This document shows, piece by piece, positions 8,144-17,400 of a DNA stretch of 64,000 nucleotides. Source of the DNA: JBJHDF01 sp050486405 (GTDB lineage Bacteria; Pseudomonadota; Gammaproteobacteria; Pseudomonadales; Cellvibrionaceae). The notes under the pieces were generated by a model. That model had not been told where the DNA came from. It was given only the letters and a program-made list of their open reading frames with translations, and made no database searches. The position numbers were made by a program, and so were the translations under genes. The stretch covers positions 66,772 to 130,771 of the forward strand of contig JBJHDF010000011.1 of the NCBI GenBank assembly GCA_050486405.1, in the 5' to 3' direction. Within the stretch, counting starts at the first letter, position 1; every line of letters starts with the position of its first letter.

Positions 8144-11100
8144 ATGAGAACGAAAGCGACTTTTAAAAGAAAGCTACTGGCTTCCGCGGTGGCTTCCTGC
8201 GCCCTGGCGGGCATGGGAGCGCAAACCGCAGCTCAGGAAGGTGTTATCGAAGAGGTGGTGGTCACTGGTATCCGGGCCTCGCTGGAAAGATCCATGGACG
8301 TCAAACGTAACGCCGCAGGTGTGGTGGACGCCATTACCGCCGAGGACATCGGCAAATTCCCCGACGCCAATCTGGCTGAATCCCTGCAGCGCATCACAGG
8401 CGTATCCGTCGACCGCATTGGCGGTGAAGGGTCCCAGGTTACCGTGCGCGGCTTTGGACCAGACAACAACATGGTGACACTGAACGGCCGTACCATGCCG
8501 GTTGGTTTCGTCTATGGCGGTGGCAGTGGTGCCGGCGGCACCTTCGGCGGCGCGCCGCGCTCGTTTGATTTTGCCAACCTGGCCTCGGAAAGTGTTTCTG
8601 GCGTTCAGGTTTACAAAACCGGTCGTGCCAGTATGCCCACAGGTGGGCTGGGTGCGGCGGTAAACATCAATACGGTCAGACCGCTTGATACCGACCCGTT
8701 CACTGGTGCGATCAGCGCCAAGTTGTTGCACGACACCACTGCCAGCGATGGTAGCGGCGACGACGTCACCCCCGAAGTTTCTGGCCTGTTCAGTTGGGCG
8801 AATAATGAAAATACCTTCGGTGTGGCGGTATCTGCCAGTTACTCTCAGCGTCATTTCAGCTACGCCGGTGGTGCCGCCAATAACTGGAACGTGGCTCGCT
8901 GGGACGCCGCAGCCCACGCTGCCGGTGAGAACCAAATGTACTCCTGGCGGCGCGATGGTGACGGCAACATCAATGCCACCTTGGTCAACGAACCACACGA
9001 TGGACAGCTTTATGCCCGCCCAAACGACTTCCGCTGGACCTTCTCCGAGCGTGAGCGCGAGCGTACCAATGCGCAGCTTACCCTCCAATGGGCGCCTATC
9101 GAAGATGTTACTGTAACTGCCGACTATACCTACGCGGAAACGGAGACCTGGGAACACCGTGGCGAGTGGACCATGTGGATCGGCAACAGTAGTACCATCA
9201 CCAATGTGGAATTTGACAACAGCGGCCAAATTGCCGTGCCCATCAATATTGAAGAGCGCATTGGTGGCGGCAAGGATATGGGTTATGAGCAGCAATGGCG
9301 CGAGCAGACCAATACGCTCAACTCATTCGGCATCAACGTTGACTGGCGGGTCAACGACGACCTGACACTGAACTTCGACCTGCACGACTCCAGCATGGAC
9401 AACAGGCCCACGGGTCCGGGTAATGCCGGCGAGATCGGCGTAAGCGTGGGCGCGCCCATCGGTGATATCCAGCGCTGGAACTTTGCCGGCGACCTGCCTC
9501 AGGGCTACTACACTTTTGACAACAGCCACCTCAGCGGCACTCAGCACCCGTCACAAAACGACTTCGGTACCCAGCAGGGTCGTGTCTTTTACGCCCTGCA
9601 AGAGATGGATGTCACTCAGGTACAGTTGAGCGGTGCCTGGGCCATGGGCGACGGCGAGCTGCGCTTCGGCATGGAGTACCGCGACACTGAAGTCCGTCAG
9701 GCCAACTCTACCCGTGAGCATGAAATGGGGAACTGGGGTGTGGCCAATCCCGGCGAGTTTGCGCCGCTGGATAACCTGCAGCCGTTCAACTTCGCCTCCG
9801 TTTTCTCGGACTACAACACCGACCTGATGGCCGACTTCGGTATCCGTTCCAACAACGTGCTGGAGCTGTGTCAGCACATGGTAGGACTGACCGGCGAGGG
9901 CGCGAACTACCCCAGAGCTAATCCCGACCCCTGGGCGTGCGCCGCCATGGAAAGCCACCCGAACAACAATACGGTGGAAGAGGAAATGCTCGGCTTGTTC
10001 GTCGAGTATGCTCACAGCTTCCAGATAGGCGGTATGGACGCCAACATCCTGGCCGGGTTGCGTTACGAGGAAACCGATGTGGCCTCCACGGCATTGTCAC
10101 AAATCCCCGCGTATCGCCCCTGGCAGAACAGTAACGACTTCCAGCTGACCATTTGGGTCCAGGATGATGAAGGCAATCCGGTTCTGGATAACTTCACCTT
10201 GACCCATGACTACAGCAATATCCTGCCCAGCCTGGACTTCGATATTGCTCTGCGGGACGACCTGATTGCGCGCTTCTCCGCCAGCCGAACTATTGGTCGT
10301 CCTGGCTATGGCAACCTGTTCGCCAGTGTCGGCAACTTCCAGCAGGATAACCCGACCTACCTGGGTGGCAACCGCTCGGCCAGTGCCAACACCCCGGAGC
10401 TGGATCCACTGGAGTCCACCAACGTCGACGTATCGCTGGAGTGGTACTTTGACGATGCCAGCTACGTGTCGCTAGGGGTCTTCCACAAGAAGGTGGATAA
10501 CTTCCTCGGTGTTGGCGTAGATACCCGGCCGCACTTCGACCTGCGCGACCCGAGCGCCGGGCCTCTGGTGGAGCAGGCTGCTGCTGAACTGCAGGCCCGG
10601 GGCATTCCTGTCGACAACCGCACCTTGTTTGTTATGACGGGCATCCTGCATTTCGCAGATGATCACCCGGGCGGCGCTCAGGAGATCATAGATACGTACG
10701 GCGCTGATGGCAGTGGTGTTGGCTTTACTGAGGCAGAGGCCTTTGCTTCGGCGTATAACATTCCCCCCAGAGCGGATAGCCCGCTGGTTGAGTGGCGCAC
10801 CACGTTGCCTATCAACAATCGCGATGCCACAATTCGCGGCGCCGAGTTCGCTCTGCAGCACTTCTTCGGTGATACCGGCTTCGGTGTACAGTTCAACTAC
10901 ACCCATGTGGATAGCAACCGTAAGTTTGATGACTTCGCCGATCCGGGTGAGGAGCAGTTTGCGCTGGTGGGCTTGAGCGATACCGCCAACGTGGTTCTGA
11001 TGTATGAAAACTATGGTGTCGAGGCTCGGTTGGCCTATAACTGGCGCGATGAGTTCCTGCGTCAGACCAACCAGGGCGGGTCCAACAACCCTGTCTATGT

Positions 11101-11284
11101 GGACGCCTATGCCCAGTTGGATCTGAGCGTGGCCTACAACATCAACGACAACCTGAGCGTTTTCTTCGAAGGCCTCAACCTCACTGAGGAAAATGTCCGC
11201 TGGCGTACCCGCGATAGCCGGATGACTCAGTACCTGGAGCAACACGGTGCCCGCTATATGGTGGGTGTTCGCTACGCGTTCTAA
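8144..11284 (+). CDS. Large TonB-dependent receptor (carbohydrate-type)
   Basis: Outer-membrane transporter of 1046 residues. After a signal peptide ending near AQTAAAQE it has a TonB box (VIEEVVVTG) and a plug with the pattern ESLQRITGVSVDR and VTVRGFGPDNNMVTLNGR. The remainder is a barrel ending in YMVGVRYAF. The phrase LERSMDVKRNAAGVVDAI after the TonB box is typical of the receptors that proteobacteria use for plant or algal sugars and related compounds. A ribosome-binding site (AAAGG) precedes the ATG. It is followed by a terminator and then a halogenase gene of the type often found beside such receptors; the imported substrate cannot be read from sequence. Confidence 0.93.
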   Translation: MRTKATFKRKLLASAVASCALAGMGAQTAAQEGVIEEVVVTGIRASLERSMDVKRNAAGVVDAITAEDIGKFPDANLAESLQRITGVSVDRIGGEGSQVTVRGFGPDNNMVTLNGRTMPVGFVYGGGSGAGGTFGGAPRSFDFANLASESVSGVQVYKTGRASMPTGGLGAAVNINTVRPLDTDPFTGAISAKLLHDTTASDGSGDDVTPEVSGLFSWANNENTFGVAVSASYSQRHFSYAGGAANNWNVARWDAAAHAAGENQMYSWRRDGDGNINATLVNEPHDGQLYARPNDFRWTFSERERERTNAQLTLQWAPIEDVTVTADYTYAETETWEHRGEWTMWIGNSSTITNVEFDNSGQIAVPINIEERIGGGKDMGYEQQWREQTNTLNSFGINVDWRVNDDLTLNFDLHDSSMDNRPTGPGNAGEIGVSVGAPIGDIQRWNFAGDLPQGYYTFDNSHLSGTQHPSQNDFGTQQGRVFYALQEMDVTQVQLSGAWAMGDGELRFGMEYRDTEVRQANSTREHEMGNWGVANPGEFAPLDNLQPFNFASVFSDYNTDLMADFGIRSNNVLELCQHMVGLTGEGANYPRANPDPWACAAMESHPNNNTVEEEMLGLFVEYAHSFQIGGMDANILAGLRYEETDVASTALSQIPAYRPWQNSNDFQLTIWVQDDEGNPVLDNFTLTHDYSNILPSLDFDIALRDDLIARFSASRTIGRPGYGNLFASVGNFQQDNPTYLGGNRSASANTPELDPLESTNVDVSLEWYFDDASYVSLGVFHKKVDNFLGVGVDTRPHFDLRDPSAGPLVEQAAAELQARGIPVDNRTLFVMTGILHFADDHPGGAQEIIDTYGADGSGVGFTEAEAFASAYNIPPRADSPLVEWRTTLPINNRDATIRGAEFALQHFFGDTGFGVQFNYTHVDSNRKFDDFADPGEEQFALVGLSDTANVVLMYENYGVEARLAYNWRDEFLRQTNQGGSNNPVYVDAYAQLDLSVAYNINDNLSVFFEGLNLTEENVRWRTRDSRMTQYLEQHGARYMVGVRYAF

Positions 11285-11308
11285 GGCGCTATCAGGCCGA
11301 AGTACGCG

Positions 11309-11339
11309 AAAAAGGCCGCTGCTATGCAGCGGCCTTTTT
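11309..11339 (+). terminator. Rho-independent terminator after the TonB-dependent receptor
   Basis: A 14-base perfect inverted repeat (AAAAAGGCCGCTGC, loop TAT, GCAGCGGCCTTTTT) starts 25 bases after the receptor stop codon and ends in a T run. It is followed 61 bases later by the halogenase start, so it probably attenuates rather than abolishes expression of the downstream genes, or those have their own promoter. Confidence 0.92.
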
Positions 11340-11400
11340 CTTGTGTAACAATTACAGCACTCGGCATCTATTCTCAGCCGTGAATCATAGGAGAGCTGCC

Positions 11401-12897
11401 GTGCACCAACCCAAACCGGTAAAAAAGGTCATTATTGTTGGCGGAGGTACAGCCGGTTGGGCCGCCGCCGCTGCTCTGTCTCAGCATTTGAGCCAATTGC
11501 TCGAAATTGAGTTGGTGGAGTCTGCCGATATAGGCACGGTTGGCGTCGGAGAAGCCAGCATCCCACCCATGCGCGCCTTTCATCGTCTGGCGGGAATCGA
11601 CGAGCAGGAATTTATGCGCGAAACCAGCTCGACCTTCAAGATGGGCATATTGTTTCGCGATTGGCGGGGTCTGAATACCGAGTATCTTCACTCCTTTGGT
11701 GAAGTCGGCCAGGGCACCTGGCTGACGCCCTTTCATCATTTCTGGTTGGAGGCAAAGGATCGGGGCCTGGACGTCGCTCCCCTGGACCACTATTGCCTGG
11801 AGGCAACGGCTTGTTGGCAGAAGAAATTTGCCGTTCACAAACAGGGTGGGCCGAACTTCGCCTATCACCTGGACGCTGGTCGGTACGCTCAGTTTCTGCG
11901 TCGCAAATGCGAGGCTCGTGGCGTACGGCGTCGCGAAGGAACAGTCGATCGGGTGGAGCTGGATCCCGACGATGGTTATATTCATCGCCTGCATATGAAA
12001 GACGGGGGCAGTATCGAAGGCGACTTCTATATTGACTGTACGGGTTTTCGCGGTTTGTTGATCGAAGGCGCTCTGAAAACGGGCTACGACGATTGGACTC
12101 ACTGGCTGCCGACCAACCGTGCCCTGGCCGTCCAGACCCGGGCCATTGGCGACCCGGATCCCTATACCATTGCCACTACGCGAACAGCCGGCTGGCAATG
12201 GAAAATTCCCCTTCAGCACAGGGTAGGCAACGGTCTGGTTTACTGCAGCGAACACATCAGCGACGAGCAGGCGCGCGATGAGTTGCTGGCCAATGTGGAG
12301 GGTGAGCTCATCACCGAACCGCTATTGATTCGTTACACCACTGGGGCCCGCCGCAAACAATGGCACAAGAACTGTCTGGCGCTGGGTCTTGCCAGCGGTT
12401 TTGTCGAACCGCTGGAGTCGACGTCTATACACCTGGTAATGGTGGGCATTACGCGCTTTATGAAGCTGTTTCCATTTGATGGTGTTGCGAATTCCGCCGT
12501 CGACCAGTTCAACGCAATCAGTCGGGAGGAGCTGGAACACATCAGGGATTTCATTGTTCTTCACTACAAAGTCACCGAGCGCTCCGATACCCCCTTCTGG
12601 CGTGAACGCCAGCAGCAGGCCATTCCCGATTCACTGGTGCATCGCCTGCGTCTATTTGAGGAAACCGGACACATCCGGCCGGCGGATTTGGATCTGTTCA
12701 AACTGGATTCGTGGCTGCAGGTCATGATTGGACAGGGAATTGAGCCGCGCGGACACCATCGTCTGGCGCGACAGATGTCGGACCAACAGCTGCAGGATGC
12801 GTTGGACAAGCTTCGGGATGCCATCGCCAAGGCGCTGGCCACTATGCCCTCGCACAAGGAGTTTATCGCGCAGTACTGTCCCGTATCCGAGGCATGA
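11401..12897 (+). CDS. Flavin-dependent tryptophan halogenase family protein
   Basis: Two-component flavin halogenase of the PrnA/RebH superfamily; it would need FADH2 from a separate reductase. Diagnostic sequence is complete: the FAD-binding GGGTAGWAAAAAL, the early VGEASIPP motif, the catalytic lysine in STFKMGI, the halogenase signature WQWKIP, and the catalytic glutamate in PLESTSIHLV. The GTG at 11401 follows AGGAGAGCTGCC and gives 498 residues, so I prefer it over the upstream ATG at 11341, which lies right after the terminator stem. Genes of this class often sit next to TonB-dependent receptors, where their true substrate is mostly unknown. It is not evidence of halogenated tryptophan production by itself. 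Confidence 0.9.
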   Translation: MHQPKPVKKVIIVGGGTAGWAAAAALSQHLSQLLEIELVESADIGTVGVGEASIPPMRAFHRLAGIDEQEFMRETSSTFKMGILFRDWRGLNTEYLHSFGEVGQGTWLTPFHHFWLEAKDRGLDVAPLDHYCLEATACWQKKFAVHKQGGPNFAYHLDAGRYAQFLRRKCEARGVRRREGTVDRVELDPDDGYIHRLHMKDGGSIEGDFYIDCTGFRGLLIEGALKTGYDDWTHWLPTNRALAVQTRAIGDPDPYTIATTRTAGWQWKIPLQHRVGNGLVYCSEHISDEQARDELLANVEGELITEPLLIRYTTGARRKQWHKNCLALGLASGFVEPLESTSIHLVMVGITRFMKLFPFDGVANSAVDQFNAISREELEHIRDFIVLHYKVTERSDTPFWRERQQQAIPDSLVHRLRLFEETGHIRPADLDLFKLDSWLQVMIGQGIEPRGHHRLARQMSDQQLQDALDKLRDAIAKALATMPSHKEFIAQYCPVSEA

Positions 12898-12910
12898 CAT
12901 GCTGACGGCC

Positions 12911-14437
12911 ATGAACATTAAGCGGTTGTTCGTCGTCGCCCTGTTGTTACTGGCCGCGAGCTTCGCCTGGGCGGAATTGCCGGACAAAGACGCGCGGCTG
13001 AGCCCGCAGGAGATCTTTCCCCTGGCGCAGCGTTACTGCGGAAGCTGCCACGCCCTGCCGCCGCCGAACATTCTGCCCAAGCGCAGTTGGCCCCAGGTTA
13101 TCAATACAATGGTTGAGCTGACCCGGGACTATACCGGTACCGACGTTATTCCCGAGCAGGTAGTGCCACACATCATTGCGCTCTATTTCGGCATGGCCCC
13201 GGAGGAGTTGCCGGCACTGCCATACATCGACACCGCCAGCGCCAGCGCCGAATTTCGTGAGCAGCTACTGGGGCCATCGACGCCTATCCCTCAGGTGGTG
13301 TCCATCAAGCGTGTCGACCTGGGTGAGCATTACCCGGGGCTGACTTTCCTGGTCTGCGACGGCGAAGCCGGACAGGTCAATCTGGCGCGGGCGAAATGGG
13401 AGGACGGGCGGCTGCAGTGGAGCGAAACCAAGCTGGCCGAAGTCGATATTCCCATTACTACCCAGGTGGTGGATTTCAACGGCAACGGTCGCCTGGACAT
13501 ACTGGTGTCGGACCTGGGTATTCTGCCGCCGGTGGAGCAGCGCGCCGGCAAAGTGTACGTGTTGGAGCAGGACGAAAACGGCGAGTTTCACCCGCGTCTG
13601 CTGCTGGACGGTTTGGGACGTGTGACCGATGCGCGCGCGGCGGACCTGACGGGCAACGGTCGCCTCGACCTGGCCGTTGCAGTCTTCGGTGGCAGGGGAG
13701 TTGGCGAAGCCTTCTGGTTGGAGAACATGGGTGATGGCAAATTCGAGCGCCGTGAATTGCTGTCCCTGAGCGGTGCGCTGAACCTCACGCCCGTGGATCT
13801 CAATGGCAATGGCCGCCTGGATTTGGTGACTTTGGTGGCTCAGGAGCACCAGGTGGTATTCGCCTTCATCAACGAGGGAAATGGCCGCTTTTCCCCAATG
13901 GAACTGGCGCGCGCCGAGCACCCCATGTTCGGTGCCACCAGCCTGCTGATACACGACATGAACGGCAGTGGTCGCCCAGATATTCTGTTCAGCAACGGCG
14001 ATGCCTTCGATACCCAAAACGATCCCAAACCCTACCACGGTGTGCAGTGGTTGGAGAACATGGGCGATCTGCAATTTCGCTACCGCGACATAGGCCGCTT
14101 TTATGGCGCGGCCAATATGGCCATAGGTGATGTCAGCGGCAACGGCGCCAAAGACGTGGTGGTCAGCAGCTGGGTAAATGTTTGGGAAGATGCCAAGCGT
14201 CAGTCATTGGTGTGGTTTGAAAACGACGGCGAAGGCAATTTTACGCCCCGCCCGATCAGCGGTAATATCGGCAGCATGGTGCCCATCGAATTGGTGGACA
14301 TCACCGGCAACGGACGTTTAGATATGCTCACCGGCGCTTTCCGCATGGACATCATGCGCGCCATCGCCATGGATGAGCCCGTGCCTGGGGATCAAGTCAA
14401 TCCGCGTCTGCGTTTTTACCAAAACCTGGCGCCTTGA
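12911..14437 (+). CDS. Exported protein with a CxxCH motif and FG-GAP/VCBS repeats
   Basis: A signal peptide (hydrophobic core LFVVALLLLAASFAWA) is followed by a single c-type haem motif YCGSCH near residue 46. About 400 residues then carry at least six calcium-binding-like units of the form D-x-N-G-N-G-R-x-D (for example DFNGNGRLDILV, DLTGNGRLDLAV, DITGNGRLDMLT), each within a VCBS/FG-GAP propeller blade. An alternative ATG at 12899 lies 1 base after the halogenase stop. It may accept electrons or bind a ligand on the cell surface, but no precise role is known. It is tightly linked to the halogenase, which suggests joint function. The 3' end overlaps the convergent neighbour by 22 bases. Confidence 0.75.
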   Translation: MNIKRLFVVALLLLAASFAWAELPDKDARLSPQEIFPLAQRYCGSCHALPPPNILPKRSWPQVINTMVELTRDYTGTDVIPEQVVPHIIALYFGMAPEELPALPYIDTASASAEFREQLLGPSTPIPQVVSIKRVDLGEHYPGLTFLVCDGEAGQVNLARAKWEDGRLQWSETKLAEVDIPITTQVVDFNGNGRLDILVSDLGILPPVEQRAGKVYVLEQDENGEFHPRLLLDGLGRVTDARAADLTGNGRLDLAVAVFGGRGVGEAFWLENMGDGKFERRELLSLSGALNLTPVDLNGNGRLDLVTLVAQEHQVVFAFINEGNGRFSPMELARAEHPMFGATSLLIHDMNGSGRPDILFSNGDAFDTQNDPKPYHGVQWLENMGDLQFRYRDIGRFYGAANMAIGDVSGNGAKDVVVSSWVNVWEDAKRQSLVWFENDGEGNFTPRPISGNIGSMVPIELVDITGNGRLDMLTGAFRMDIMRAIAMDEPVPGDQVNPRLRFYQNLAP

Positions 14438-17400
14438 ATCGGGCTAAGCCTGCTGGTGGAGCGAAAGCGATAAGCTAAACGCCTCGTGCCGCAGCATATC
14501 AACAACAGCAGCAACCAATAATGGGCCGATACCAAGCCGCCGGACCGGGTGGTATCAGTGGGCGCGGCACTTGGTGGATGTGGCTCAGAGACATCGTGGG
14601 AAACGCCCCCCACAAATCGGATAACCCCATTGAGTGCGCCATCGCTATCGTTTTTCCCGCCATCAGTAACTCTAACCTGCAGGCACTCGCTATTCGACAT
14701 TGAATGTAAACTATATGCTACATGATTGGGATAGGGGCAAATGCCGTTAATGCGCTGCGCGTAGGAAAGCGCATTTCCCGGCTCTGCTGTAAATTCACGC
14801 CAGCCAGAGTTTTCAACAAACACCTTCAGCTTTGATGTGCTTATTAGCGGCTTGTCCAGAGGTATAACAACCGTGGCGACACTTCCCGCATAGGGGAGCC
14901 TATAGATCTCGAAGTCGAACACCAAGTCCGGCAAATTATCGTCCTCAACAATCTGCAGGTATTGGCTTTCAGCTAGGGTTAATGGAACATCCTGCCAATC
15001 GCGCAGGTCCAAACCAGCCTTATACAGTTGGGTCTGCTGCGCGAAGTTTCCGAGGCGCAAACCCAAATGTGATTCTGCTTGTATAGGATCGTACCAATTA
15101 CTATTCGCCAGGACCAAAAATGGCCTGTCGTCCGAATACAAACAATCAGGAATACGATTCTGGCTGGAATCAATAGGAAGATTTTCAGTGCAATCTTCCG
15201 TAGGTAGGTCTCGCGTTGACACTTTGACGAGGTCAGTAAACGTTACTAGTTCAGCGCGGGGTGTTCTTCGCGACAGGACGGCACTAACAGTGTAAAACCC
15301 ATCCGCGAGAGAATCCGTTGATACATAAAGTGAAGAGCCATCCACAATGCTATTGAAAACTAGAGATTCATCAGATTTGCTCCAGTCAACAATAATACTT
15401 GACGGGGGGGCGGTGCTGCTAATATTCGCCTGCACTTCAAACTCACCAAGTCTAGGATCAATGTAAGAAACGGGTTTGCCTTGCTGAGTGATAGTGAAGT
15501 AGACAGAAAACACGACGTCTTGCTCGGTGAGATCAACGATAGTGGTACTGTTGCCGCCCGCCTTCGCTCCAATTGGCTCGTCCATGGAAAACGAAACAAC
15601 AACCGGAGATTGCCACAAAGACGCTCTGGGCGTTGTATTTGTGTACCCTGAAAGCTCAAAACTGATCGGTACGAAAGCCACGTTTCCGAACAACTCAGCT
15701 TCGCCTTCCAACACCTGATAAGAAAAAGGAACCAATACAGGATACTCGACGGGGTATCCGTTTAGAAATGCCTGCAAAGGATAGTTCCGGCCCTCTCTAG
15801 CGTACGCGGATGGTAAAAAAGAAACCACGGGATCAATGAAAACACGTTGCTTTTTGTGTACTGCATTGCCGTTTGCATCAGTAGCCGACCAAACGATATC
15901 GTGTGAACCAGGCGGATAAAACTGCTTGCTGTTCGAGCTGACTGGAATGCCAAGCCCGGTGTGATCCATTGCGGTAGCGGATCCGGAGTCTACGTAAGTG
16001 TAAGCACTCAACGCTGGTAGCCTTACGTTGCTTGGGACTACCAGAGTAGGTGAGGTAAAGCTACTATCGCCTTCGAGATACCGGACTAGATAGGTTCGTC
16101 CATCGCCATCGGGATCAAGGTGAGCGTCGTTGGGGTCGTAAGGGTCCAATCCCCAAGCGATCTCCACCTCGTCAGGTATTCCATCTCCATCGCTGTCAAA
16201 ATATTTACTGTCTGGACCTGGCTTTCCTGACCACTGTAATATACGTACACCAGCTTTGCTATCGTTGCTTACAGCGCATATACCTTGCTGATCTCGAGTC
16301 ACCGCGCAGGAAAAATATTCCTCCCTGCCAGGAACGTGAAAAAAAACGGATTCGTTGTTGCGAAAATTCCCTTGTAAATCAAGAGTAACTAAAGCGAAAG
16401 CATTGCCGGCATTGATCAACGGGACACCAAAACTGGCCGAGTCTCGCTGAGGGTAGTCTCCTCTGTTTTGCGTAGCGACGGCCACAATGGTATCTTGAAA
16501 CTGATACGCTTTGTGGTTGTAGAAAGGCATATTTAGGCTATCGTACATTATCAGAGGCTCACCGTTGTTAAACGTGGGTAGTGGCTCTCCATTCTCGCTT
16601 AGCACCCAGTAAAACGGTGCGAAGTCACCTTCGCATGAAGGGTCTTCCAAACAGCTTTCACCAAGGACTAGGTAACCATCAGTACCCGTCAATTTGACTA
16701 CTTGGCTGGGATGCATGCCCTGTGGAAAAGAGAACAGTATCTGCGGTTCACCGGCGCTTTGGCGTTGAGAAAGATCTATTCTTTGGTAAACAAAGCTAGA
16801 TCCAGCTCCATCCTGAGGTAAGGATTGAATAAGTTTGAGTGCATTGTCTTGAGAAACAGACAAACTATAGTGAAACGGTGGCCTTGTTGTCCTCAACCCC
16901 TCAAAGAAAACTTGATAGATGCCATCTGTCCAGCGGGATTCAACCGGGTTTCCGTTGCGATCAATGTGCAGGATAGTCGCTGTGGGAGAGCTGGCTACGT
17001 TTCCGTCTACAGCTGCCTTTGTATAAGTAATAATAACCTCGTCATTGGGAGTTACGGCTAGGTTTGGCATGCCAAGACTACGTAGGCCCCGAAAAGTATC
17101 AGTATGGAAAATCCGTGCAATTACAAGAGAAGAGGAGCTTTGGTACGTATCGTTTACGCGATATACCCGAAGGCCGTCTTCCGCAACAAGCAGTACAAAA
17201 AGCTCTCCGCTATCGTTAAACTTCATGTCCGCAACGAAAGTTGGCCTTTCTGTTGTTGTTTCGAGCAGTGTGGCGGTTCCGTTAATGCCAAAGCTATTGT
17301 CTTGGCGTCCCGTCGCAAAATAACGCTTTAGTTGAACGGATAGTTTTCCCGCCGCAGTCTCCTTGACAATCCCTGCTATCCAGCGCTTCTCCGAATCAAC

